64,000 bases of DNA from Fodinibacter sp963811825 (GTDB lineage Bacteria > Actinomycetota > Actinomycetes > Actinomycetales > Dermatophilaceae), in assembly GCA_963811825.1 (NCBI GenBank), contig CAWESS010000036.1, forward strand, positions 372,001 through 436,000. The letters run 5' to 3'. Position 1 is the first letter of the stretch. Every line of letters begins with the position of its first letter. Below the pieces are notes generated by a model that was not told the DNA's origin, ran no database searches, and saw only the letters and a program-made list of their open reading frames with translations. Positions 43,565 through 50,556 of the stretch are shown here, piece after piece. A program made the position numbers and the translations under genes.

Positions 43565-44938
43565 GTGAACGACCCCCACGACGACGACGCACCCGGGCTG
43601 CCCCCGGAGATCGAGAAGCTGCTGCGCGAGCTCACCGGCGGTGCCCCCGTCGACCCACAGCTCGCATCGATGATGCAGGGCATGGGTCTGGACAAGATCG
43701 ACCCGCAGATGCTCGCGATGGTCATGGGCCAGGTGCAGGCGATGTTCTCCGCGCCCGAGAGCGAGCACGCCGTCAACGTCGAGCTCGCGACCGACATCGC
43801 CCGCAAGACGGTGGCGGCCGAGGGCGACACGCTCGTCAGCAGCGCCGACCAGCGCGATGCGGCCGAGGCCGTGCAGGTGGCCGGCCTGTGGCTCGATGCG
43901 GTCACCGACCTCACGACGACGAGCCTTCAGGGCGTCGCCTGGAGCGGTGCCGAGTGGGTCGAGGCGACGATGCCGGTGTGGACCGACCTCGTGGAGCCCG
44001 TGGCCGCAGGAGTCACCGACGCCGTCGGCACCGCGCTCGCGTCCCAGCTCGAGCAGCTCGAGGGCCTCGGCGACCTCGGTGACTCCGGCCTGCCGGCCGG
44101 GATGCTCGACCAGGCCGGGCCCATGCTGCGCCGCATGCACGGCTCGATGTTCTCGATGCAGCTCGGTCAGGGCACGGGCACCCTCGCGGGTGAGGTGCTG
44201 ACCGGCTGCGAGGTGTCGCTGCCCCTCGTCCCCGCTCCGACCGTCGCCCTCATGCCCGCCGCCCTGCGCGCCTTCGCGCAGGGCCTCGAGGTCGACGAGC
44301 CGCAGGCCCGGCTCTACCTCGCCGTGCGCGAGGTCGCCCGCGTGCGGCTGTTCGGTGCCGTGCCGTGGCTGGCCCCGGCTCTCCTCGCCGCGGTCCGCGA
44401 CTACGCGGCCGACATCACGATCGACACGAGCGGCATCGAGGAGGCGGTCCGCTCCATCGACCCCTCCGACCCCGAGGCGGTCCAGGAGGCGCTCCAGGGC
44501 CGGATGTTCGCCCCGCAGCCCTCCCCCGCGCAGCAGGCCGCGCTGGCTCGTCTCGAGACCTGGCTCGCCCTCGTCGAGGGCTGGGTCGACGTCGTGACCG
44601 ACCGGGCCACCCGCGACCACCTCCCCCAGGCCGACGCGCTCGGCGAGGCCGTGCGACGCCGTCGGGCCACCGGCGGCCCCGCCGAGAAGGCCTTCGAGGC
44701 CCTCGTGGGCCTCGAGCTGCGACCCCGCCGGCTGCGCGACGCCGCCAACCTGTTCTCCGCGCTCGAGGACGCGGGCGGCCCGAGCACGAGGGATGCCGCG
44801 TGGCGCCACCCCGACCTCGCGCCGGCCACCGCCGACCTCGACGACCCGCTGGGTTACGTCGAACGGACCGAGAGCCCCACGACCGACGACATGGATGCCG
44901 CACTCGACGCCCTGCTGCGCGGTGAGGACCCCGCGTGA
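43565..44938 (+). CDS. Zinc-dependent metalloprotease-like protein (DUF2342)
   Basis: This 457-aa protein has helical regions such as HAVNVELATDIARKTVA, the segment RLYLAVREVARVRLFGAVPW in the place where zincins carry HExxH, and DLAPATADLDDPLGYV at the end. The family (DUF2342, annotated as F420-biosynthesis-associated or zinc-dependent metalloprotease) keeps a zincin-like fold but has lost the HExxH here, as in many members. GTG 43565 has AGGAG nearby. It ends in GTGA with the Nudix gene. Confidence 0.85.
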   Translation: MNDPHDDDAPGLPPEIEKLLRELTGGAPVDPQLASMMQGMGLDKIDPQMLAMVMGQVQAMFSAPESEHAVNVELATDIARKTVAAEGDTLVSSADQRDAAEAVQVAGLWLDAVTDLTTTSLQGVAWSGAEWVEATMPVWTDLVEPVAAGVTDAVGTALASQLEQLEGLGDLGDSGLPAGMLDQAGPMLRRMHGSMFSMQLGQGTGTLAGEVLTGCEVSLPLVPAPTVALMPAALRAFAQGLEVDEPQARLYLAVREVARVRLFGAVPWLAPALLAAVRDYAADITIDTSGIEEAVRSIDPSDPEAVQEALQGRMFAPQPSPAQQAALARLETWLALVEGWVDVVTDRATRDHLPQADALGEAVRRRRATGGPAEKAFEALVGLELRPRRLRDAANLFSALEDAGGPSTRDAAWRHPDLAPATADLDDPLGYVERTESPTTDDMDAALDALLRGEDPA

Positions 44939-45531
44939 GCGGTGACGCGGCCGACCTCGAGACCGCAACGGGCACGGCATACGCCCATCTCCACGCGGAT
45001 GCCGTGTCGGTCCTCTCTCGCTGGCAGGCGCCGGATGCCGTGCAGGAGGGCCTTCGTCGCGACTACCTCGACCACCTCGCGACGCACCCCGACGGGGTGG
45101 CGAAGGCGGGGCCGCCGGCCCACCTCACGGCATCCTGCCTCGTGGTGGACGAGGGGCACGAACGGGTGCTGCTCACCCTGCACCGACGAGCCCGCCAGTG
45201 GCTCCAGTTCGGTGGGCACCTCGAGGCCGAGGACCCCTCGCTGTGGGCAGCCGGCCGGCGCGAGGCACGTGAGGAGTCCGGGCTCGCCTCGATCGAGCCC
45301 TTGGCGAACCCCGTGCAGCTCGATCGGCACGTCCTCGTCGGCGACTTCGGCCGGTGCCGCCAGCACCTCGACGTCCGCTACGTCGCGGTCGCCCCCGCCG
45401 AGGCGGTGGGGCTCGTCAGCGAGGAGTCGCTCGACGTGCGCTGGTGGCCGATCGACGCCCTGCCGTCCGGGACGCGGGACGAGCTGACGCCGCTGGTGTC
45501 ACTCGCCCTGCGTGCCCTCGGGCACCGCTGA
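44935..45531 (+). CDS. Nudix hydrolase
   Basis: The 198-aa protein hydrolyses a nucleoside diphosphate linked to another group. Its Nudix box runs from GGHLEAEDPSLW to AGRREAREESGL, matching GX5EX7REUXEEXGU with the metal-binding Glu residues present. It is preceded by LLTLHRRARQWLQFGGH. The N-terminal 60 residues form an extra helical region. Specific substrate unknown. GTG 44935 overlaps the DUF2342 stop; the 3' end overlaps the opposite-strand peptidase gene by 33 bp. Confidence 0.92.
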   Translation: MSGDAADLETATGTAYAHLHADAVSVLSRWQAPDAVQEGLRRDYLDHLATHPDGVAKAGPPAHLTASCLVVDEGHERVLLTLHRRARQWLQFGGHLEAEDPSLWAAGRREAREESGLASIEPLANPVQLDRHVLVGDFGRCRQHLDVRYVAVAPAEAVGLVSEESLDVRWWPIDALPSGTRDELTPLVSLALRALGHR

Positions 45532-46077
45532 CGAGTCGTCGGCGACTCCGTCCACGGGGTCCTCGTCCGGCCCGGGCGGGAGCCCCTCGGCGTGCGCGAA
45601 GCCGTCGAGGAAGCCCCGGGCCCGCTCCAGCCGCGGGTACGAGGCGAGCAGGCGCCAGAACGCCGGCCCGTGGCCCGGCACGAGCAGGTGGGCGAGCTCG
45701 TGGAGCAGCACGTAGTCCAGGACGTGGGTCGGTACGTCGCGCAACCGGTCCGAGACGCGGATGGTGCCCTCGCCGGGGGTGCACGAGGCCCAGCGACGCC
45801 CCATGGTCGAGACCCAGCGCACGCTCGTGGGGCGAGCGTGTCCCCCGAGGTAGCGACGCGACAGGTGCGCCGCCCGGGCCGCCAGCTCGTCATCGCCCCC
45901 CTGACGGCGACGGTCACCGGCAGTGAGCCGGGCCAGCATCCGGCCCACCCAGTGCTCCTCCTCGTCGGCGCTGAAGGAGGCCGGAATGAGCACGATGGTG
46001 CGCTCCCCCTCGCGGTACGCACTGACCGTGCGGCGTCGGCGGCGGCTCCGGCGGACCTCGACGTCCTCGCTGCTCAC
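45499..46077 (-). CDS. YgjP-like M48-type metallopeptidase
   Basis: The 192-aa zinc peptidase has the motif YVLLHELAHLLVPGHGPAFW (HExxH plus downstream His), preceded by VRWVSTMGRRWASCTPGEGT and RDVPTHVLDYV, the WLM/YgjP pattern. The N-terminus is very basic (RRSRRRRRT). Proposed roles for relatives are in protein or DNA-linked proteolysis; unproven here. GTG 46077 lies seven bases from a TACGCT -10 element, so leaderless. Confidence 0.87.
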   Translation of the reverse strand: MSSEDVEVRRSRRRRRTVSAYREGERTIVLIPASFSADEEEHWVGRMLARLTAGDRRRQGGDDELAARAAHLSRRYLGGHARPTSVRWVSTMGRRWASCTPGEGTIRVSDRLRDVPTHVLDYVLLHELAHLLVPGHGPAFWRLLASYPRLERARGFLDGFAHAEGLPPGPDEDPVDGVADDSSAVPEGTQGE

Positions 46078-46281
46078 GCACCCGAGCGTAGGGCCCGGGC
46101 GGTCCTGATGTGGCAGATGGTGCCGGTGGGGTACACGGTGCGGTGAACGCGCCGCAGGTCCAGCGCGTCCCGGCCTCAGGGGTGCCCGGCGTGGCTAGGG
46201 TGGATTTCGACCAGGCCGCCCCCGCGGCAACACCTGATCGACGCGGCTGCGCAGCCGGGTGTCGACGACAAGGAGAAACTC

Positions 46282-46443
46282 ATGGCTGACGAGACCTACA
46301 AGGGCGAGTTCTACTGCGTGAAGTGCAAGGAGAAGCGCGAGGCCGAGGGCAAGGTCGTCGTCTCCGAGAACGGCCGCCGGATGGCCAAGGGTGTCTGCCC
46401 CGTGTGCGGCACCAACTTGAACCGCATCCTCGGCAAGGCCTGA
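46282..46443 (+). CDS. DUF5679 zinc-ribbon protein (53 aa)
   Basis: ATG 46282 (AAGGAG 7 nt upstream) opens a 53-aa frame, MADETYKGEFYCVKCKEK, with Cys pairs at 12/15 and 39/42 (CVKC and CPVC) that should bind one zinc. The core KREAEGKVVVSENGRRMAKG matches DUF5679, a family restricted to actinobacteria and relatives, of unknown role and often assumed to act in the ribosome or nucleic-acid context. A TAGGGT -10 candidate (46196-46201) gives a roughly 75-nt leader, unlike the leaderless genes around it. Confidence 0.88.
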   Translation: MADETYKGEFYCVKCKEKREAEGKVVVSENGRRMAKGVCPVCGTNLNRILGKA

Positions 46444-46452
46444 CCGACTGCG

Positions 46453-46488
46453 CGAACGGCCCCGGTCCTCGGCGACCGGGGCCGTTCG
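46453..46488 (+). terminator. Terminator of DUF5679 gene
   Basis: A 15-bp perfect stem (46453-46467 with 46474-46488) has a 6-nt loop, 9 bp after the stop codon. Confidence 0.8.
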
Positions 46489-46572
46489 ACGTCTCCCCCT
46501 GTGGACGACCGTTCGCAGGCACGCGCGCAGGGCAGGATGGCACCGACAGGGGCGGCGCGACGAGGGGTGTCC

Positions 46573-47138
46573 ATGCAGGGGTGGTCAGGGGTGGCACAGG
46601 TGGTCGTCGACGGCTGGGGTGCGGTCGCCGACGAGCTCGTGGCGCAGCTGCGCCGGTGCGAGGTGCTGGTGCTCGGGGGCACACACGCCGCTGACGGCGC
46701 CGAGCTCGCGCTCGCGGTGGGCGAGGCCGCGCCGGCCCTGGTCGTCGTCGTGGCGCAGGGGCGGGCGCCCCGGTGGGCCGGCGCACCGTGGCAGGCCCGC
46801 GGCATCCCGCACCTCCCGGTGGTGGTCGGGACCGACCGGGTGGTCGTCGGGCCCCTCGTCCTCCCCGGTCGAACGGCGTGCCTGCGCTGCGCGGAGGGCG
46901 CCTGGCCGGGACCACCGATGACCGGGACCGGGCCGGGACCGGGCCGGCCGACGTACCCGCTGCGACCGTCGTCCTGGCCTGCGCGGTGGCCACCGTCACG
47001 ATCCTGACGACCCTGCGCGGCGACGCCTCACTGGGCGGGATCTCGACCGAGATCGGCCTGTCCGACGTCACCCTGGCGCACCGTCTGTGGAACGTGCGTC
47101 CCGACTGTGGGTGCGCACGGGTGAGAATGGCTGGGTGA
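46573..47138 (+). CDS. ThiF/HesA-like C-terminal-type protein (frameshift)
   Basis: From ATG 46573 the product reads LRRCEVLVLGGTHAADGAE, IPHLPVVVGTDRVVVGPLVL and PGRTACLRCAEG, then breaks frame near 46900. It resumes one frame over with PAATVVLACAVATVTILTTL, GISTEIGLSDVTLAHRLW and RPDCGCARVR. CLRC and CGC could bind zinc as in ThiF-family adenylyltransferases, but no ATP-binding GxGxxG or Arg finger is present. It resembles the actinobacterial short ThiF-like protein upstream of the ABC1 kinase. Its stop forms GTGA with that kinase start, so the second frame is the true one. Confidence 0.6.
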
Positions 47139-48472
47139 CCGACATCCCGCGGGGCTCCATCGCCCGCACCGCCAAGCTCGTCGGGCTGCCCCTGGGGCAT
47201 GCCGGCCGGGCAGCCCTCGGGGTCGGCAAGCGGGTCGGTGGACGGCCCGCCGAGGCGGTGGCCGCCGAGCTGCAGGCCCGCACCGCCGAGCAGCTGTTCT
47301 CGGTCCTGGGCCAGCTCAAGGGCGGTGCGATGAAGTTCGGCCAGGCCCTGTCGGTGATGGAGGCGGCCATGCCGGAGGAGCTCGCCGCGCCCTACCGCGC
47401 CACCCTCACCAAGCTGCAGGAGTCCGGGCCGCCCATGGGCGCCGACCGGGTGCACGAGATCCTGGCCCGCGAGCTCGGCCCGCGCTGGGCGACCACGAAG
47501 CTCATCGAGTTCGACGACGTGCCGGCTGCGGCCGCGTCCATCGGCCAGGTCCACAAGGGAGTCTGGCGCGACGGGCGTGAGGTCGCCGTCAAGCTGCAGT
47601 ACCCGGGAGCGGCGGAGGCGCTGCTCTCCGACCTCAACCAGATCTCCCGGGTCGCCCGCATGGCCGGGTCCTGGGTGCCGGGCATCGACATCAAGCCGAT
47701 CATGGACGAGCTCAAGGCGCGGATGAGCGAAGAGCTCGACTACCACCTCGAGGCCCGCAACCAGCGACACTTCGCGACCGCCTTCCGGGGTGACGAGGAC
47801 GTCCTCGTCCCCGAGGTGCTCGTCGACTCCACGCACGTCATCGTCACCGAGTGGGTCGACGGGACACCGTTGGCCAAGGTGATCTCCGACGGCACCCCCG
47901 AGCAGCGCGACGAGGCGGCCACGCTCTACCTGGAGTTCCTCCTGCGTGCGCCGAACCGGGCCCACCTGCTGCACGCCGACCCCCACCCCGGCAACTTCCG
48001 GCTCACCGACGACGGCCGCCTCGCGGTCTTCGACTTCGGCGCGGTCAACCGGCTCCCCCACGGGCTTCCGGCCTCGCTCGGGCGGGTGCTCACCGAAGCA
48101 CTGGCCGGCGACGGCGTGGCGCTCGAGGCGGTGCTCCGCGAGGAGGGCTTCATCCGCCGGGGCATCGCCATCGAGCCCGACGCGCTGCTCGAGTACCTCA
48201 CCCCGCTCGTCGAGCCCCTGCTGCACGACGAGTTCACGCCGACGCGCGAGTGGCTGCGCGGTGCTGCCGCCACGTTGCAGGACCCCCGCCGCCCCCAGTT
48301 CCTCATCGGGCTCAAGCTCAACCTGCCCCCGGAGTACCTCCTCATCCACCGCGTGTGGCTCGGGGGCATCGGCGTGCTCAGCCAGATCGGCGGCACCGTC
48401 CCGCTGCGCGAGCTCGTCTGCGCGCACCTGCCCGGCATCGACGAGTCGCGGCTGCCGCCCTCGCCCAGCTGA
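47135..48472 (+). CDS. ABC1/UbiB atypical kinase family protein
   Basis: The 445-aa protein is a protein-kinase-like ATPase of the ADCK/UbiB family. It has the family KxGQ motif GGAMKFGQALSVMEAAMPEE, the Ala-rich loop AAAASIGQVHKG in place of a Gly-rich loop, VAVKLQYPG (Lys), the catalytic-loop variant LLHADPHPGNFRL, and VFDFGAVNRLP (DFG). These features are specific to this family. The role in actinobacteria, which lack ubiquinone, is unclear; menaquinone or lipid metabolism has been suggested. GTG 47135 overlaps the upstream stop. Confidence 0.94.
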   Translation: MTDIPRGSIARTAKLVGLPLGHAGRAALGVGKRVGGRPAEAVAAELQARTAEQLFSVLGQLKGGAMKFGQALSVMEAAMPEELAAPYRATLTKLQESGPPMGADRVHEILARELGPRWATTKLIEFDDVPAAAASIGQVHKGVWRDGREVAVKLQYPGAAEALLSDLNQISRVARMAGSWVPGIDIKPIMDELKARMSEELDYHLEARNQRHFATAFRGDEDVLVPEVLVDSTHVIVTEWVDGTPLAKVISDGTPEQRDEAATLYLEFLLRAPNRAHLLHADPHPGNFRLTDDGRLAVFDFGAVNRLPHGLPASLGRVLTEALAGDGVALEAVLREEGFIRRGIAIEPDALLEYLTPLVEPLLHDEFTPTREWLRGAAATLQDPRRPQFLIGLKLNLPPEYLLIHRVWLGGIGVLSQIGGTVPLRELVCAHLPGIDESRLPPSPS

Positions 48473-48484
48473 GCGGCTCGGGCT

Positions 48485-48713
48485 TCACCACCAGGCGGAG
48501 TCCAGCTTGCCCTCGATGCTGCGCAGGAACCGCCGGCTGCAGCGTGTCGCAGGTCCAGGTGTCGCGCCCGTTCTCCACGCCGCGGGCCCACGTGATGCGG
48601 GCGAGGGAGACGGCATCCTCGTCCGGGGGCACGGCCCCACACGACGCGCAGACGATCTCGGATGCCGGCCGCCCGGCATCCGAGGTCGGCGAACCTCCGT
48701 CGGGCTCGCCCAC
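48485..48713 (-). CDS. Small zinc-ribbon protein, about 75 aa (frameshift)
   Basis: The minus strand, reading from GTG 48713, gives SEIVCASCGAVPPDEDAV, then LARITWARGVENGRDTWTCD. A one-base insertion near 48541 breaks the frame; the remainder is TCSRRFLRSIEGKLDSAWW and a stop. Restored, it has CxxC and CxxC separated by about 30 residues, a zinc-ribbon layout, and ends in the conserved DSAWW. It begins 5 bp after the HhH-GPD stop, in the same direction. Function unknown. Confidence 0.6.
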
Positions 48714-48718
48714 CGGGC

Positions 48719-49291
48719 TCAGGCCCCGGCCTTCGCAGCGGCCTTGGCCGCCTTCTTGAAGTCGCGCACCTTCTGCAGCGACTCGGCGTCGACGACATCG
48801 GCGACGGAGCGGTAGGAGCCCGCCTCCGAGTACGCGCCGCACGCCTCCTGCCAGCCCGCAGGGGTGACGCCGAGCTGCTTGGCGAGCAGGGCCGTGAAGA
48901 TCTTCGCCTTCTGCTCACCGAAGCCCGGCAGGGCCTTGAGCCGGGTGACGAGCTCCTTGCCCGTGGCGGCATCGCTCCAGATCGCCGAGGCGTCGCCGTC
49001 GTAGGAGTCGCGCACCACGGCAGCCAGGGCCTGGATGCGGCCTGCCATCGAGCGGCCGTAGCGGTGGATCGCGGGTGGGGTGGCACACAGGTCGGCGAAC
49101 GCCTCGGGGTCGGCAGCGGCGATGGCTGCGGGCTCGAGGGTGCCGAACCGCTCGAGGACCTTCGCGGGCCCGGCGAAGGCGCGCTCCATGGGGAACTGCT
49201 GGTCGAGCAGCATGCCGGTGAGCAGGGCGAACGGGTCCTCGGACAGGACGCGGTCGGCCGTGGGGTCCTGGGCGATCGTCAACGAAGGCAT
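48719..49291 (-). CDS. HhH-GPD-type base-excision repair protein
   Basis: The 190-aa protein has GMLLDQQFPMERAFAGPAKV and the helix-hairpin-helix LKALPGFGEQKAKIFTALLA (about residues 110-130). This places it in the HhH-GPD glycosylase superfamily as a short form. The usual catalytic Asp after the hairpin is not obvious, so it may bind DNA without glycosylase chemistry. An Ala/Lys-rich tail follows (DFKKAAKAAAKAGA). ATG 49291 lies six bases downstream of TACCCT, so leaderless. Confidence 0.87.
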   Translation of the reverse strand: MPSLTIAQDPTADRVLSEDPFALLTGMLLDQQFPMERAFAGPAKVLERFGTLEPAAIAAADPEAFADLCATPPAIHRYGRSMAGRIQALAAVVRDSYDGDASAIWSDAATGKELVTRLKALPGFGEQKAKIFTALLAKQLGVTPAGWQEACGAYSEAGSYRSVADVVDAESLQKVRDFKKAAKAAAKAGA

Positions 49292-49417
49292 GACCTCAGG
49301 GTAGCCAGCACCGTCGGCCGCGAGCAGGTCGACGCCAGAACGCTCAGCGACCCGTGCAGCAGGTCGACTGCGCCGCGGCTACGCGGGTCGAGGTGATACC
49401 GCTGCGAGTGCCGGCGA

Positions 49418-49449
49418 CACCGCCTCCGACACGGCGGCCGGAGGCGGTG
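49418..49449 (-). terminator. Terminator downstream of the whiB7 operon
   Basis: CACCGCCTCCG (49418-49428) pairs perfectly with 49439-49449 around a 10-nt loop, 21 bp past the stop of the 43-aa gene on the minus strand. Confidence 0.55.
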
Positions 49450-49470
49450 CGGGCTTCGGCTGGGTGGGCG

Positions 49471-49602
49471 TCATCGCACGCTGGTGTGGATGACCGCCCG
49501 CATCTGCTCACGTTCGGCCGCTGCCTGCACCTGACGCTGCGCCTCGTGGACGCGTCGCTGGTGCGCGGTGCGGCGGATGCGCTGCATTCGCCTGGTGTAC
49601 AT
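49471..49602 (-). CDS. Small basic protein (43 aa) downstream of whiB7
   Basis: ATG 49602 with an AGGAGAT site six bases upstream opens a 43-codon frame starting MYTRRMQRIRRTAHQRRVHE and ending in EREQMRAVIHTSVR. It is highly basic and predicted helical (QRQVQAAAEREQ). It lies 35 bp after the whiB7 stop and shares its direction, so it should be in the WhiB7-controlled message. I do not recognise a family. Confidence 0.55.
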   Translation of the reverse strand: MYTRRMQRIRRTAHQRRVHEAQRQVQAAAEREQMRAVIHTSVR

Positions 49603-49637
49603 CGTGATCTCCTGTTGGGTCGTGTCGTGCGGGTCGC

Positions 49638-49925
49638 CTAGGCGGCGACCTCGGTCTTGCGGGGGCGCCCACGAGGGCGCTTGCGGGCGACGATCGCCCC
49701 CTGGACGAAGAGCTCGCCGCCCCAGACACCCCAGGGCTCCCCACGATTGAGGGCACCCGAGAGGCAGGCGAGACGTGCCGGGCACGTTCCGCACAGGGCC
49801 TTGGCGAACTCGACACCGTCGGGGGTGTCGGCGAACCACATCTCGGCGTCGTTCTCTCGGCAGGGGATTCCCTCGCCGAGTTCGTCGGACACCTCGTGCA
49901 GGTCGAGGAGCTGGGTCAGTTGCAT
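49638..49925 (-). CDS. whiB7: Transcriptional regulator WhiB7
   Basis: WhiB7 is an iron-sulfur protein that binds the primary sigma factor and activates intrinsic antibiotic-resistance genes. The 95-aa protein has the four cluster cysteines (IPCREND, then LCGTCPARLACLSG), the GVWGGE turn, and a C-terminal AT-hook KRPRGRPRK, which distinguishes WhiB7 from other Wbl proteins. ATG 49925 is chosen for its AGGAGGTGA six bases upstream, though the frame is open to ATG 50045. It lies beside uvrD2, as in mycobacteria, behind a long leader. Confidence 0.95.
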   Translation of the reverse strand: MQLTQLLDLHEVSDELGEGIPCRENDAEMWFADTPDGVEFAKALCGTCPARLACLSGALNRGEPWGVWGGELFVQGAIVARKRPRGRPRKTEVAA

Positions 49926-50098
49926 CGGGTTGTCACCTCCTTGGTCGGCAGGCCCGGTGGGGCTCGTCGCGGTCTCGGTGTGCCGGTTTCGGCACGGGGT
50001 TCTCGGTGAGCGGTCGGTGTCGATCCGCTGTGCGGTGGTGGTCATGGCGGTGGCCTCGCGAGTGGTCTGGGTGTGAGCAGTTCCGGCGGGAATGACAA

Positions 50099-50132
50099 AG
50101 GCCGCGGATCCCGGTGTCGGGATCCGCGGCCT
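50099..50132 (-). terminator. Intrinsic terminator in the whiB7 leader (candidate attenuator)
   Basis: Arms 50100-50112 and 50119-50131 (13 bp perfect, GGCCGCGGATCCC; extendable by one A-T pair) have a 6-nt loop. Read on the minus strand it ends in TTTGTC, so it resembles a real U-tailed terminator. It sits between the 79-aa leader ORF and whiB7. A second small hairpin (50140-50146 with 50157-50163) holds the ORF stop codon in its loop. Confidence 0.7.
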
Positions 50133-50153
50133 CAAGGCGACCTGTCGTGTTCG

Positions 50154-50393
50154 TCAGACAGGTGGTGCCTCGAGGCGGGGATACCCGAACCCCTGGACCG
50201 GGGCGTTGCCAGCGGCGGCGCGGATACCGAAGACGAGGGCCTCGTCACGATCGGTGCGGCCGGCGAAGGACACAGTGCGCCCCTGGTCGGAGCCGAAGGT
50301 GCCTGCGTGAGCGGTGTTGGCGCTGCGCCAGGGACGCGCGCAGAACTCGCGGACAGCGCTCATCGCCAGGTCCTTGGTCATCGTCGTCTCCAT
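50154..50393 (-). CDS. Leader ORF / small protein upstream of whiB7 (79 aa)
   Basis: ATG 50393 follows GAGGAGGG. The product is 79 aa: METTMTKDLAMSAVREFCAR, then RTVSFAGRTDRDEALVFGIR and the end FGYPRLEAPPV. No domain is recognised. It stands between a WhiB7-type promoter and an intrinsic terminator that precedes whiB7. It may be a regulatory upstream ORF, a separately useful WhiB7-induced protein, or both. Codon use looks like that of real genes here. Confidence 0.55.
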   Translation of the reverse strand: METTMTKDLAMSAVREFCARPWRSANTAHAGTFGSDQGRTVSFAGRTDRDEALVFGIRAAAGNAPVQGFGYPRLEAPPV

Positions 50394-50461
50394 CAGGGCC
50401 AACCCTCCTCACTGAACTCGCGGTGTTCGCACGCCGGACGGGCGCGCGAGGTACGCAGGTC

Positions 50462-50501
50462 AGGTTAGGCGAGCCATCGGGCAACGGGCAACGGATTAAA
50501 T
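50462..50501 (-). promoter_or_regulatory. Candidate whiB7-leader promoter with AT-rich activator box
   Basis: On the minus strand: -35 TTGCCC (50491-50486), an 18-bp spacer, and -10 TAACCT (50467-50462). ATTTAAT (50501-50495) lies three bases upstream of the -35. WhiB7 promoters are known for an AT-rich patch immediately upstream of the -35 element, contacted by the AT-hook. The expected start is near 50455. Confidence 0.6.
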
Positions 50502-50556
50502 CAGCCCGGATGCCCCCACCGGCGATCGGCGATGCGAATACCGCTGCGGCACTGGG

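Noticed and set aside
46280..48427. 715-codon minus-strand frame opposite the ABC1 kinase and DUF5679
   Set aside because: Low-complexity Arg/Gly/Val translation that lies antisense to three supported genes.
49926..50045. N-terminally extended WhiB7 from ATG 50045
   Set aside because: The frame is open, but AGGAGGTGA sits six bases before ATG 49925 and the upstream codons show no WhiB homology.
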